A stretch of DNA of 64,000 nt. It comes from Diplolepis rosae. Its lineage: Eukaryota > Arthropoda > Insecta > Hymenoptera > Diplolepididae. The stretch lies in NCBI GenBank assembly GCA_030998225.1, contig JAPYXD010000698.1, forward strand, positions 6,551,001 through 6,615,000, given 5' to 3'. A program made the translations under genes and the position numbers. Below, piece by piece: positions 1 to 11,399 of this stretch; within the stretch, counting starts at the first letter, position 1; the number at the start of each line of letters is the position of its first letter. The notes under the pieces were generated by a model. The model was not told the DNA's origin. It ran no database searches and saw only the letters and a program-made list of their open reading frames with translations.

Positions 1-540
1 AATATATTTAATTCTATATTCTAATGAATGTGTAGTTCGATGAATTATTACTTTATTTCCTATTGCTATGGCACTGTGTCAAATTTGTCCACTATAATTC
101 CGGTTCTCGACTGTTAATTTCTTAGTAGTAGCTGCTCGGTATATTGATGCCACTTATGTTGGTAAAATTAATAATTTTGAACTTCTTTGTAAAATAGTTA
201 AAAAATTTTTTTTTAAAATGTGTAAAATAAAACTTTCAAACTATCAATGTCAATTAGAAATTACAAATTTGACTACAATTTGTTTTTAATATTAATAATT
301 GTTACATAATTCCCAGTTATGATTCTTATTACAAATTTTGAAACATTATGGAAAGTTGTATTTATTATTTTTAACATTTTTATAAATTTGTTTGATTTAT
401 ATAGTCACATAATTTTCAAATGAAATATTTTGGATGATCTGAAGAGGTTGACATATTGTCTTCGAATATATAAATACAAAATATAAATATAGACTTTTTT
501 GAAGAAGCTGAAGGTTTACTTTATGGACCAAGGATAGCAA

Positions 541-1253
541 ATTGACGGTGAGTCAAAATTTTATTGGTGGTAATCGTATTTGAACCTTTGAACGCGTTTT
601 TCTCAAAACTGTATTTTTCAAACTAGTGACCACGATACCTCGAAATCTATCCAAAGAATTCCTTTGAAATTTTCAAAGTCGGTGGGCACTAGCTTTGCCA
701 ATTTTCAATCAATCGACATAAATCTTTTTTAAATAGAATCATTAGATGTTTTTCTAGTGAAATAAGTAGGATTTTTTTTTTAAATTGGTATTTGCATTTT
801 TTATGCAACATTAAGTAGCGAAATTTAGGGCTAAATATGAATTTTTTGCTTTAAATCGATGCTATTTTATTAAAAATGTAAAAAAACACCAAAATTCACA
901 AAAAAAATATTCAACAAGAAAAAAAAATTTATTTTCAATATCTTTTAATGATCCTAGTACAAAGGCTAGTTCTTATTTCACAGATTAAAATGCAGTTTGA
1001 TTTTTTTGTTTTAGATAAGCAGGACGCTTGCAATCTTGGTCACCGCAAAAAACTTTTTTTAGAGATGAGTGGCTAAGTTGCCGTACAGTTCAGCAACGAG
1101 AGATGATTTCGTACTAAAAACATTTTAAAGTGTGCTTCAAATATGAATAAATATGTGCTGAAGAGTTCGCAGTTGTATGTTCATTTAGTTCGCCAAAAGA
1201 AATTTCCAAAAAAAGCGAAAAAAAATTGTCATCAAACGGGATAACCTCCTTAA
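541..1253. repeat. TTAA-ended interspersed repeat, copy 1 (partner 45543-45987)
   Basis: It begins ATTGACGGTGAGTCAAAATT and ends with ...CGGGATAACCTCC before TTAA. It shares long stretches (AAACTGTATTTTTCAAAC, GACGCTTGCAATCTTGGTCA) with 45543-45987. It has no coding content. The left end lacks a matching TTAA terminus and looks truncated. Confidence 0.6.
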
Positions 1254-1920
1254 GGTAGTTTTCATCCACAAAAATTAGACCTCAGGCAAAAATAGATAAT
1301 TTTGCTTTAAAAAATAGCAATATTATTATTGAAGGGCTATTTTTAAAGAGAAAAGATTATTTTACATGAAAAAAATTTGAAACAGAAAAATAATTTTATT
1401 AATAAATTTTATTTTTGACCCAACTTTTTTTCTTATCGCTTCTTACCAAATTTTAAAAAATTATGCGATTCTAATAAATGATGAATCATTTTTTCAGAGA
1501 AAAGTTTTCCCACAAGTTCACCGTTTTTGATTTTTAAAAATAAATTCTTTAATGGCTAAGACCATTAAAAAACATTTTCCAAAACGAAATTTTTATAAAC
1601 AAATTGCTGAATTTGATAATAATTTATTTATTTTCGAAAGTTCGAAACGTTTAAGTTGTAGGGAATCTTTTTCTTGAAAAAGTGATTTGTAATTTATTAA
1701 AATCGCATAATTTTTAAAAATTTGGTAAGGAGCGATAAGAAAAAAAGTTGGGACAAAAATAAAATTTATTAATGAAATTATTTTTCTGTATTTCAAATTT
1801 TTTTCAGAGAAATTAATCTTTTCTCTTCCAAAATAGCCCTTCAATAATAATATTGCTATTCTTGAAAGCAAAATTGTCTATTTTTGCTTGAGGTCTAATT
1901 TTCGTGGACAACTACCTTAA
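1250..1920. mobile_element. TTAA-flanked palindromic element, copy 1
   Basis: TTAA at 1250-1253 and 1917-1920 bracket a near-palindrome. The left arm GGTAGTTTTCATCCAC...ATTAGACC recurs as the reverse complement on the right. The TTAA duplication is the hallmark of piggyBac-type insertion; no transposase is present. A second copy is at 33247-34073. Confidence 0.7.
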
Positions 1921-2277
1921 CAGTCGTTTTTTACAACGCCCTGCATACCAGCATTGTTCAAATATGGGTATAAAGACTAGATAGTCAGTTACAGTAACAG
2001 CAATTCCAGCAACATACCCTGCTAAACTAGAAATCACTAGTTCTCCCGATGCGCCGACATTCGATTCGAATCCCATACTCTGCGTATTCTTGGTAATACA
2101 CACGTTCGAATAAGCCGGCTCAGTAGCGAGTACGAACCAGATTAGGGTTAAGTCAGCGTTAAGTACGGACCTGCTCGAGATTATGGTATCGTCTACTATT
2201 AGCGTCGATATTGAAATTGCTCTGTGTCGCATACGTACAAATCCCAATGCCGCAATAACCTCCTGAAGCAACGCCAT
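1912..2277 (-). CDS. Orphan 121-codon ORF, two hydrophobic segments, cut by a TTAA element
   Basis: The ORF opens MALLQEVIAALGFVRMRHRA and ends in CWYAGRCKKRLLR. It has balanced amino-acid use and no low-complexity runs. Residues about 44-56 (DLTLIWFVLATEP) and 83-109 (LVISSLAGYVAGIAVTVTDY followed by LVFIPIF) are hydrophobic, suggesting a membrane-protein fragment. Base composition is visibly more GC-rich than the repeats on both sides. The last codons run into the TTAA at 1917-1920 where a palindromic element was inserted, so the natural C-terminus may be lost. I do not recognise the family. It could be an exon of an interrupted gene, a pseudogene fragment or chance. Confidence 0.3.
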   Translation of the reverse strand: MALLQEVIAALGFVRMRHRAISISTLIVDDTIISSRSVLNADLTLIWFVLATEPAYSNVCITKNTQSMGFESNVGASGELVISSLAGYVAGIAVTVTDYLVFIPIFEQCWYAGRCKKRLLR

Positions 2278-2476
2278 TAATATTATATAGGCACATCTGT
2301 ATTATCGGTCTACGCATATGGAAATCAATCTATTACTCGATAATTAAGTTACTTCTGACTGTTGCGGTCTGAAAAATAGCAAATATATTTCTCTTTTTCA
2401 AAAATTATCTTATAAACTGTTAGAAATTTCTGTGTTAACCTTCCATTACATGTAATGGAAGTTTTTTTCAGTAACG

Positions 2477-3548
2477 TACACGGAAAAAACAGTATAGCTG
2501 AGAAAACTATACAGAATTTTAGTTCAGCAAAATACCTCTCGTGACTATACGATATTGGTATTGTAACTAAACTGAATGCGTGATGCACCGAAATGCGTAT
2601 TTTGCCATCGTACCATTATAATTTCGTTCGTGCAACAATAGAAGTATAGCTATTCGACCTATACCGGTGTATAGTGTTTCGACCCATGCGGTATACTCTC
2701 TAAATCTGAATCAGTCAAATTTTCACTGACTGAATCAGTGATTTACCTTTTCACTGATTCATCAGTGAAAAAATATTTTTCACTGTCAAATCAGTTAATT
2801 TTCACTGATTCATCAGTGAAAAAAATATTTCTCACTGTCAAATCAGTCAATTTTCACTGAAATAATCAGTGAAATTTGACTGATTTACAGTAACCTCTTT
2901 TCAGCTATTTTAATTAGTCAAATTTCACTGATAATCAGTAGATTTTGACTGATTCAAATTTATAGAGTAGGTGGGACAACTATACTGGTTTGCCGCGCGA
3001 CCTATACATTGCTTCGCATGCACGCAACTCTAACCTCGAAATGAGAAAGAATTGTAATTTGTTTGGAGCATTTCTTCTAAATTTGAAAGATCATTTTTGC
3101 ATATCGCGTATTGTTTTATCACACGCGAAAATTCACAAGAGCGATGGACGAGTGGGTGGAGAAAAAATTGACAGATTGGGGGTTAAGAAAATATATCGAA
3201 CCTTTCGAAGATAAGTACTAACATAGTTATACAATAATTTGACCATCATTTTTTCATTTCCTATTATTTATAATTAAAGCTCTGGATTACAGAACATGCG
3301 AAAACTCTATCGCATGCATTGTTATAACAGGTATAATATTTTGGTTACGATCGCTACACATCGTATTGTCATATCAATGAACTTGTATCCTTTACGGAGC
3401 ACTATGAAGTTTAGGAATACCAGTATAGCTGTCTCACCTATACTCGTATAGTTCTGAGGATCATACTGTAGCATTGGTCTGATAGCAGTATTTTCTGGTT
3501 CTGAAGACCAAAATATAGTTCTCTAAGCTATACTGTTTTTTCAGTGTA
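2477..3548. mobile_element. CACGG-end element, TATAGC word family, TA duplication
   Basis: Inverted ends CACGGAAAAAACAGTATAGC and GCTATACTGTTTTTTCAGTG are flanked by TA at 2477-2478 and 3547-3548. The empty site (AGTAACGTATATTAAAT) is visible in a related repeat at 25601. The interior repeats CTATAC/GTATAG words. It hosts a second element at 2694-2969. No transposase was seen. Confidence 0.7.
2694..2969. mobile_element. TCAGTGAAA MITE, copy 1
   Basis: Ends CTCTCTAAA...TTTATAGAG are flanked by TA duplications. The interior is a dense alternation of TCAGTGAAA and TTTCACTGA. It is nested in the 2477-3548 element. Confidence 0.75.
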
Positions 3549-3603
3549 TATTAAATTGAAAATCATAAATGGCTGGCTTATATGGACCTTCAATAATATT
3601 AAT

Positions 3604-4111
3604 AGTGGTTGGATTTTAATTGGCTTTAGGGTCCAGAAATAATGTAACTCAGAGTTTCATTTTTTTTTCTTCAAACGTTTCGATTCTAATCGGAGTCCTC
3701 ATCAGTGATCTTTATTTCTAAAATATCAGAAAATTTTGCTAAAATATTACACATATGAGCCTTATTACTAGAAAATGAAAATACTTTTTGCATAAAATTA
3801 TTCCAACACCTTACATAAACCATTGTTGCTATTATTCAATTGTTATTCTTAAGAAATTTCATGGTTTATGTAAAGTGTTGTTATAATTTTATGCACAAAG
3901 TGTTTCCATTTTTTAGTCGTTGTACATTACCAAAGTTTACACCAGAGTAGGGCTCACATGTGTAATATTTTAGCAAAATTTTTCTGATATTTTAGAAATA
4001 AAGATCACTGATGAGGACTTCGATTTTAGAGTCGAAACGTTTGAAGGAAAGAAAATGTAACCCTGAGTTACATTATTTCTGGATCCTAAAGCCAAATTAA
4101 AAACCAACCAC
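3604..4111. mobile_element. PLE-type hairpin element with GGACCCTAAAGCCAA ends
   Basis: The two halves are inverted copies. The left starts AGTGGTTGGATTTTAATTGG then CTTTAGGGTCC; the right ends GGATCCTAAAGCC then CCAACCAC. Each half has a hammerhead-like CTGATGAGGACT...GAAACG motif, at 3707-3676 (minus) and 4008-4039 (plus). There is no ORF. Confidence 0.65.
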
Positions 4112-4118
4112 AATTAAA

Positions 4119-4660
4119 TTAAAAATACTTTAATCTTAACAAATACAAACTTTTATTTGAATTTTAATACACATGTGTATGTATTTTTATGTTTGTTAAT
4201 TTTAACATATTTTAATTGAAAAGTTTTTAAATTTAATATGAATGTTTATTTATTTTCCATAATATACAAATCTATTAATTTTAATTTACCACTTATATAT
4301 TAAAATCTATTGAAATTAATAAGATTTTTAACAGTGCATAGAAAATATGTTAAGATACATTGTTAGAAATGTCTGTATTTAACTTCCATTATGTGCAATG
4401 GAATATTTTTTAGTGACGTATATCAAACACAAAATACTTTCATCTTAGAAAATAAAAACTTTTATTTGAAATTTATTATATCAATATGTGTATTTCTTTA
4501 ATACTACTAATTAGATTTAATACATTTTTATTAGAGAGATAAAGAAATTTTAAAATGTGTGTATAAGTATTATTTAATAGCTTAAAAAAATAATTAATTT
4601 CAATTCACTCTTTGTATATCAAAGGGTATTAGAATTAGTAACATTGCTAACAGCTTAATT
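4119..4660. repeat. AT-rich repeat, two degenerate units
   Basis: Two adjoining copies share AATACTTT(A/C)AT...AAAACTTTTATTTGAA and CCATTA..G(C/T)AATGGA. Related copies are at 2411-2476, 25545-25840 and, inverted, 32870-33115. Nothing coding was seen. 4661-5115 holds no recognisable feature. Confidence 0.5.
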
Positions 4661-5854
4661 CCTAGTCTGGATCTTGGATTCTTATAAATTCTCGTAATTT
4701 TAATTTGTCAACTTTGACTGATTCAAATGGGATAAAAGAGTTTAGCTACTGGATTAGTGAACAGTGAAATGTCAAAAGCCACATTTGACAAAAATTACTT
4801 AATTCTATTTCAAATAATTTGATAAACATCTTCGTCAAATTATAATTATTTAGCAGCTTTCCACTAACTTACCTTACATAATATTTTACAACTATTAAAT
4901 CAAAAGTAAATAATAATTAGAGTACATTGAAATATTTACTCGCGGAAATATTTCAAGTGATAAGAAATGGTGCCGAGTTGATTGCAACATGAAAATAGTA
5001 CAATGTCTTGAAGAGATAACGTCAAAAACTAAAAAACATTGCGAGATCAAAGCTATATTCTAAAAAATAAAGATCAACTCAACTGGCCTCAACTAAAAAA
5101 TGTCTGATTACATCTATAATGTAATGTGATATGCTTGAAAACATGTCTGCTATTATATTGACCCAAAATTCATAGAATTTTTATTCATTATGTTATTTTG
5201 GCATTGGGTCAGATTCTTTTTATTTTCACATTTAACTTATCAATGGCAGATCTATAAAAAACCGTAAAAAATAAGGCAAACATTTGAGCCACATATGGGG
5301 GCCCTCTTCAGTGCCATAAATAAAAAGATTAATTCAAAATTTCATTTAAAGATTAAAATATAGGAGATTACTAAAATAAGGAAAGGTATAAAAATCAATA
5401 ACTTATCTCATAGCTTGCAAATCAAAATGAAGCAGTCCAGTATGCACAACACGTATTGAAGAAATATGTCAAATTCACTGTATACAGAAAATCGGATATA
5501 ACGAGCGAAACTTAGAATTTTGCAGAACGAACCGGTCGGAAAATTTATTTATTCATTTCTTTTTTTATGAATGTGAATAGATAAATCTTGTCAACCGAAC
5601 ATTAGTCAATTTTAAGAAATTTTCTTTAGGACTTTGTTACCGGAGTCTTTCAAGGAACGAGTTGAACTGTTTTAAAAACCGACTCGGGACTTGTGGCTTT
5701 GCTGACTGAATTTTTTTTTTAAATGCTATCCTGAGAGGTTCTTTTCCTCCTTGAAGAAGACAATTATCCTATACCTAGTTAAGAAATTAAGGTGGTTGTG
5801 GTGGTCTTTACGAGTGGAGGGAAGCGTGTATTTTTTGAATGAAAAATTTTTTGG

Positions 5855-6054
5855 TACACTGAGAAAAAAATTTAGCCAACAAAACTTTTTTGTTATCCTG
5901 ACAAAATATTTTGTTGTCCCAACAAAACATTTTGTTTAACCAACAAAATTTGTTTGATATAGCAAAATGTTTTGTTGGCACAACAAAAGATTTTTGTTAG
6001 CTAAATACTAACCAAATATTTTTGTTGATTTGACAAAACTGTTTTCTCAGTGTA
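5855..6054. mobile_element. CACTG-end MITE, CAACAAAA word family
   Basis: TA CACTGAGAAAA...TTTTCTCAGTG TA is 200 bp. The interior is about ten alternating CAACAAAA/TTTTGTTG words. Confidence 0.75.
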
Positions 6055-6076
6055 AATCGACTTTTTGGACAATCCA

Positions 6077-6304
6077 CTCTCTAAACCTGAATCAGTGAAC
6101 GGCTACTGATTTGCAGTGAATATTCACTGATGGCATCAGCGATAAGTCTTTCACTGAGAATCAGTGAAATTCGACTGATGAATCAGTGAAATAGATTGAA
6201 TTCACTTATTGAATCAGCGAAATCTTCAGGTGGTAGCCATAAAACCAGCAATATATTTTAACTAATATAATCAGTGACTATTTCACTGATTCAGGTTTAG
6301 AGAG
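6077..6304. mobile_element. TCAGTGAAA MITE, copy 2 (CA duplication)
   Basis: Ends are CTCTCTAAACCTGAATCAGT and ACTGATTCAGGTTTAGAGAG. Comparison with the uninterrupted sequence near 14927 (GACAATCCATTTAACATTG) shows insertion with a CA rather than TA duplication. Confidence 0.75.
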
Positions 6305-6998
6305 CATTTTAGATTGAATTTGCAAGCAAGACTTTACAGAAATATAAATTATTATCATATATAAATATTTTATTTCACTCAATTGAAAGATTTCGTAATT
6401 CTTTAAATTAGAATTATTTGGGTACGTTTAGAGATAAAATAAGATCGAAGGTGATTTATAATTTTTTAACTTTAATTTTATTCTTAGATGTTTAAACTTC
6501 ATTAGTTCTAAAAATGTTCAAAACTATGAAAAAATCCGCGTTTATACTGAAAGTATTGAAAGTGCCATTTTATCTATGTAATGTGACATGTTTGAAAGCA
6601 TGTCTGCTATTATATTGACCCAAAATTCATAGAATTTTTATTCATCATGTTACTTTGGCATTGGTCAGATTCTTTTTATCTTCACATTAAAAATTACACA
6701 GGCCGACAAATTTCTGAACCAGAAACAAGACCTTACGTGTCTGGAGGATTTTGATGCGCTGAATCCGAATCCGGGCTCATAATTTACCCTATACGTCAGG
6801 TTACCGATATATCCTAACCTAAAAGTGCGAAAAACACGATTATTTGCCCCATTCGGGCTTATGTGACATCGCGAATTAATTTTTTTTTCGGAAAATGGGT
6901 CAAACCGTTTTAAAGTACCAGTCTTGCCCTTCAGAAACGTTTCTTTATTTTTCAGATATCATTTTTTTTTCACTGAGATATCGTTCAATGAAGTTTAC

Positions 6999-7823
6999 TA
7001 CACTCGAGACTCCCTATAACGAGATTCCCTGTAACAAGGCCTCCCTTTTACGAGCGCGTCACGGTTCCTCACAACGAGTAGACGATCGACCCCTCTTCCC
7101 CCACTACTACGGAATGAAGCGCGCTCAAATTTGAAACAGTAATCAATGAGTTTGATGGCTTTTATCACAAATTAATCAGAAAATAATTGGTCAATTATCG
7201 AAAAATTACTTAATTGTTTCAATCTGGAGTTTTCAGTATTTTTTAGTAAAGTCGGTTATCAAACATTAAAATTGCATAAGTTTTTTTGGAAATTTTGATA
7301 TTTCACACATTACTGTAGATAAGTGAAATTCTCCCTTTTTAAACAATATGTATGAAAATTTTATATAATTACTATCATTCAGTATGTATAATTTTGCGCA
7401 GTTTATTATTGTGATCAATACTACATGTGTAATACTATGTTTCGTAACGCATTTTTTATAAATGAAAACCAACAGCGACATTTTAACATTTATATTACTC
7501 TTTATTACATTTGTCATCAAGACTTTTTTTTCTGGAAATATTCAAAAATACACCTGGTAAGCATAGATATTTTTAGTATTTTGAGTACATACCGTCAAAT
7601 AAGTAAATTCCATGTTGAATACTCGCAAAAATCTTTTTTATACGCTTTTTTACTATGTAAATACAATTATTCACATGGCATTACTGACAGACTGACTGCA
7701 CGCACCATATAATGCGCATAACAGCGCATAGCAACAAGTAGGATATGGAGGGGATCCCTCTCGCGCTCGATGCAGAGAGGTCTCCGATGCTCGAGCTTCT
7801 CGTTATAGGGAATCTCGAGTGTA
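6999..7823. mobile_element. pogo-like element, CTCGAGATTCCC family, copy 1
   Basis: Ends TACACTCGAGACTCCCTATA and ATAGGGAATCTCGAGTGTA have TA at both sides. They resemble insect pogo/Tigger-type termini. There is no DDE transposase ORF. A shorter copy is at 36005-36480. Confidence 0.65.
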
Positions 7824-8065
7824 CTTTAGAGCGCTGATTACAGCATGACCAATATAAAAAAAACTCTTTAGTAAACAAACGTAGTCTACTTCTATGTTTT
7901 TTGGGTCGCTGAATACAAATTTATACTCTATATTATTCCACTACCTAAAGTATTCGAGATATCCTAACCTAAAAGCCGAAAATACACTTTTTCAGCAACA
8001 TTAAGGCAATTAACCTATTTGCGCTCTAATCGGCTAACGCTAGAACCAGGATGGAACTTCTCCTT

Positions 8066-8923
8066 TACACTGCAAAAAGAAGTGTCTTACCTGGTATCTT
8101 ACTGTAAGATATGAGATGGGAATTTGCTATCTTCTGTCTTAAAATAAGATGTCTCACGAAGTGTCTTATTCAAAATTAAGACGACTTATGTATCTTGGTA
8201 CGAATAAAGATGTAATTTCCGTCTTACAAAATAAGATACTTGATTGAGTTAGATAATGTATCTTAGTTTAAGATGTTTAGGGTGTCATAAGATGGTTCTG
8301 GCATAAGATGTTTCTGAATTGTAAGATATAGCAGGTCAATAAGTTAGCAAAATCTAAGACGCGTAAAGTGTCAAAGAAGTAGTGGTCGAAAGATAGAATC
8401 TCTCAAAGGGTTATAGTTACAGTTCATAACCTCAAAAAATGGAGCGTTTTGAGTGTTGCATGTTTTTCTTCTGTGGTGTAATATCAACACATTTAGAGGA
8501 ATATATTGTTCATTTTCATCGACACGATCCTTCATTTAAACTTTAGATATGACGGATGTGGAGCTACATATAAAAATTGGGAATCGTATCAGCAACACGT
8601 AACTCGATATCAGGTATACCTTCTGTTTTAACGTAGTGGATACGTTTGCTAAGTCGCTTATCTCCTTTCCCAATAGAGCATTTTCTTGAATTAATTTTTT
8701 TAAGAAGTACATATAGCCATGTAAACCACCACATGTATAACAGATACCGGTGTGCCGTAAGCTTTTTCTCACAATGTAGAGGTTATAAGGAACATGAACT
8801 GTCGGTAACTTAAGTAACCTGTGTTACCGATGGTTCAACTCAAGATATTTTACGTGTCTCCAATTACATCTTAGAAATAACTACACAAGTATCTTATATT
8901 AAGACACTTCTTTTTGCAGTGTA
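8066..8923. mobile_element. CACTG-end element, AAGATGTCTTA word family
   Basis: TA CACTGCAAAAAGAAGTGTCT...AGACACTTCTTTTTGCAGTG TA. The left third is packed with CTTAC/AAGAT words. The middle carries a degenerate zinc-finger-like coding remnant. Confidence 0.7.
8439..8630 (+). pseudogene. Degenerate C2H2-type zinc-finger coding fragment
   Basis: From ATG 8439 the frame reads MERFECCMFFFCGVISTHLE, then HFHRHDPSFKL and a stop. One frame over it continues RYDGCGATYKNWESYQQHV. The order C-x4-C, H, H, then C-G-x-T-Y-K-N-x2-S-x3-H resembles the paired C2H2 fingers found in repeat-borne proteins of insects. The frame break falls at the expected FxC of the second finger. It is probably cargo of the surrounding element, now dead. 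Confidence 0.4.
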
Positions 8924-9333
8924 ACCCTCGAGACCTGCAACCACCGACGCTATATCCCAAAAAACATAGAAGTAGATTACGTTTGTTTTTTAAAAAATTT
9001 TTTTTATTTTGGTCATGCTCTAATCAGCGCTCTAAAGTAATACATTTCATTGAACGACATATCCGTGAAAAAAAATTATATTTTAAAAATAAAAAAACGT
9101 TTCTGAAGGGCAAGACTGGTACTTTCAAACGGTTTGACCCGTTTTCCGAAAAAAAATTAATTTGCGATGTTATATAATCTCAAATATAGCAAAAAACACT
9201 GTTTTTCACACTTTTAGGTTAGAATATCTCAGTAACCTGACGTATAGGGTAAATTCCGAGCCCGGATTCGGATTCAGTGCATCAAAATCCTTCGGCAAGG
9301 TAAGGTCTCATTTTTGGTTCAGAAACTTTGTCG

Positions 9334-10365
9334 AATTTTCTCGTCTTGTGTTATTATTTGCAGATATATAAAAAAACCGTAACTAATGCTTTACTAGATA
9401 TAGAGAAAATACTAAATAAGGAGCCTAGTGATTAGATTTCTCATTAAAGAAAGATCTAACCGCTTCTTGAAGCTCCCTCTAATCGCATCCTTTTCTTCAT
9501 AAAGAACTACAAAGAAAAAAATCAAAGACAAAGATTCAGTCATATCGTGTATACGAGCAAGTTCTTGAGATTCATTGGTGTGATTATGTAGGACAGTTAT
9601 GTCTCTTTGCGAATAAAGGCGCGATTCGCGATCTTTGCGCCACTTTAAAGCGACGCTAAAATAAGGGGATGGAAAGTGAGAAGAAGATACTTTCCGACTC
9701 GGAAAGTATCTTTTTTACAACTATTTCTTTTAGTCCCGGAGCATGATAACTTTCATTGTTTGAATTAAGAGACGAAAAGGGGCCAAGACTCCCAGATTAA
9801 TAATAATTAGTCAAGGCGCGCAGATTCTTCTTCGTTGTCTGAAGTCTTTTCTTTAAGAATTTTTTTATTTTGAATTTCGCATCTCTCCATTTAACTTTAT
9901 TTTACTTTACTTAATCACTTCTTCCGCGGTTACATGGAATTTCAGAAGCACCAAAAATCTTAATGAAAATCTCTGCAGCAATTCTCTTCCATCAGCATTC
10001 TTCTGATATCAGGAAGAAAGCACTCAAGTCGAAAGGCTGATTGCGCTGTTAAGATTGCGAGATTGCCTGACTTCATTCCCACTATAGAAATGCTGAGCTC
10101 GTAAACGGATGTACAGTATCACTTTCAGGTTGACAGTTATGAGCATATCCGAGAAAACGCTTTGCAGATTTTGTTCAGTTTTGAATTCCGCCCGACATTT
10201 TATATTCTCGTTGAATGTCAAAAAATTTCCATAATCCAGTCGGAAACAATTTTAAATTTCCTTTTGACCTACTTTTGCAATCGGGAATCTAGCAAAGAGA
10301 CTATTTCAAAAATATTTCAATTTTAAATAAATTCAATACTTTATTTATAATTGAAGATATATGTT
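9334..10365. other. Intergenic, no gene recognised; one short palindrome
   Basis: Mixed-composition unique sequence. A 29-bp near-perfect palindrome (AAGATACTTTCCGA, 1-nt spacer, inverse) lies at 9684-9712. No ORF here looks real. Confidence 0.3.
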
Positions 10366-10480
10366 GATGTTGGTAATTGGCTTTAGGGTCCAACGTTGAT
10401 GAAAACTCAGAGTTTTACATAATCAGACGTTTCAGCTCTGATCTGAGCCCTCATCAGTGATTTATTTAAATCTAAAAATA
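10366..10480 (-). mobile_element. PLE-type 3' arm
   Basis: ATTGGCTTTAGGGTCC is followed, reading the minus strand, by CTGATGAGGGCTCAGATCAG...GAAACG (10457-10428). It is a single arm. Confidence 0.55.
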
Positions 10481-10735
10481 CAGAAAAAGGTTTGCTAACA
10501 TAGGATTTCTTGTATAAAAATTTAACAAGTAATTATCATCATGTTTTTACATGTAGGTAAATAAATTTTGATATTACTTTAAGGTAAATATTTCATTCAC
10601 ATAACCTAAATATCCAGATACCAGAAAGCATTTTTTGAAAGGTTGGAATTAAGTGTCTAAGTATAAAAAATATTTTTAAATTGACATTCGTGCATGGAAT
10701 TGTAGATTGAAATTTTTGTGGTGTAGTTTTTAATA

Positions 10736-10774
10736 CAATATATATACATACATACATACATATTATATGTATAC

Positions 10775-10805
<31 letters not shown>

Positions 10806-10830
10806 CCATATATATACAATAATTTCAAAT
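10736..10830. repeat. TA/TACA microsatellite
   Basis: CATACATACATA is followed by about 13 TA units within AT-rich sequence. The rest of 10481-11160 holds no recognisable feature. Confidence 0.8.
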
Positions 10831-11160
10831 TCTTTAAATATTATGCATGATATTGGCTTTTCTTTATGTGGAGCTGAGTATTGAAATATATCAGTGATTA
10901 TTTCTATGTTGCATAGCTAGTTGAAGGCAAGACTATCACAGGATAAAATACCTTTTTTAAGAAATAAACATTCTTCAACGTTAAAATTACCAAATCCTGC
11001 TTAAATATGTAGATATAAAATGTTAACATTCTTTTGTAAAATTATACAATACAGCCAAATTTCTTTTGGTATGAAGTGCAATCTGTAAAATTTAATTTAA
11101 TTTAACTTTTTAAAGAATCCATTAGATGCTTCAATTTCTTATAATTATAAAGTGTATATT

Positions 11161-11345
11161 TACTCTCTAAACCTGAATCAGTCAAATTTTCGCTGATTGA
11201 ATCAGTGAAAAAATATTTTTTACTGTCAAATCAGTCAATTTTCACTGAAATTTGACTGATTTACAGTAACCTCTTTTTAGCTATTTGAATCAGTCAAATT
11301 GCACTGATAATCAGTAAATTTTGACTGATTCAAGTTTAGAGAGTA
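11161..11345. mobile_element. TCAGTGAAA MITE, copy 3
   Basis: TA CTCTCTAAACCTGAATC...GATTCAAGTTTAGAGAG TA. Shortest copy, 185 bp. Confidence 0.75.
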
Positions 11346-11399
11346 GCTAATTAACAGCAATTAGGCAAACACAGTAAAGCACCACTTGCTGAATTTTTA

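Larger units (their letters stand above)
5116..6692 (-). mobile_element. PLE-like element with direct terminal repeats
   Basis: About 117-bp direct repeats (AGCATGTCTGCTATTATATT, then GACCC...TTCATAGAATTTTTATTCAT) lie at 5116-5235 and 6576-6692. Just inside the left copy, on the minus strand, is a degenerate CTGAAGAGGGCCCCCATATG motif. The same module forms both arms of the 14273-15787 element. Two MITEs (5855-6054 and 6077-6304) are inserted in it. No reverse transcriptase ORF survives. Confidence 0.55.
6704..9333. mobile_element. 2.6-kb foldback element with two later insertions
   Basis: CGACAAATTTCTGAACC at 6704 is matched by GGTTCAGAAACTTTGTCG ending at 9333. The arms continue inward (6704-6998 plus 7824-7918 against 8953-9333). 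The right arm preserves the empty site for the element at 6999-7823. A second element sits at 8066-8923. No transposase was seen. Confidence 0.65.

Noticed and set aside
9684..9720. Rho-independent-type terminator (palindrome followed by T-run)
   Set aside because: Bacterial-type terminators are not meaningful in an insect nuclear genome.
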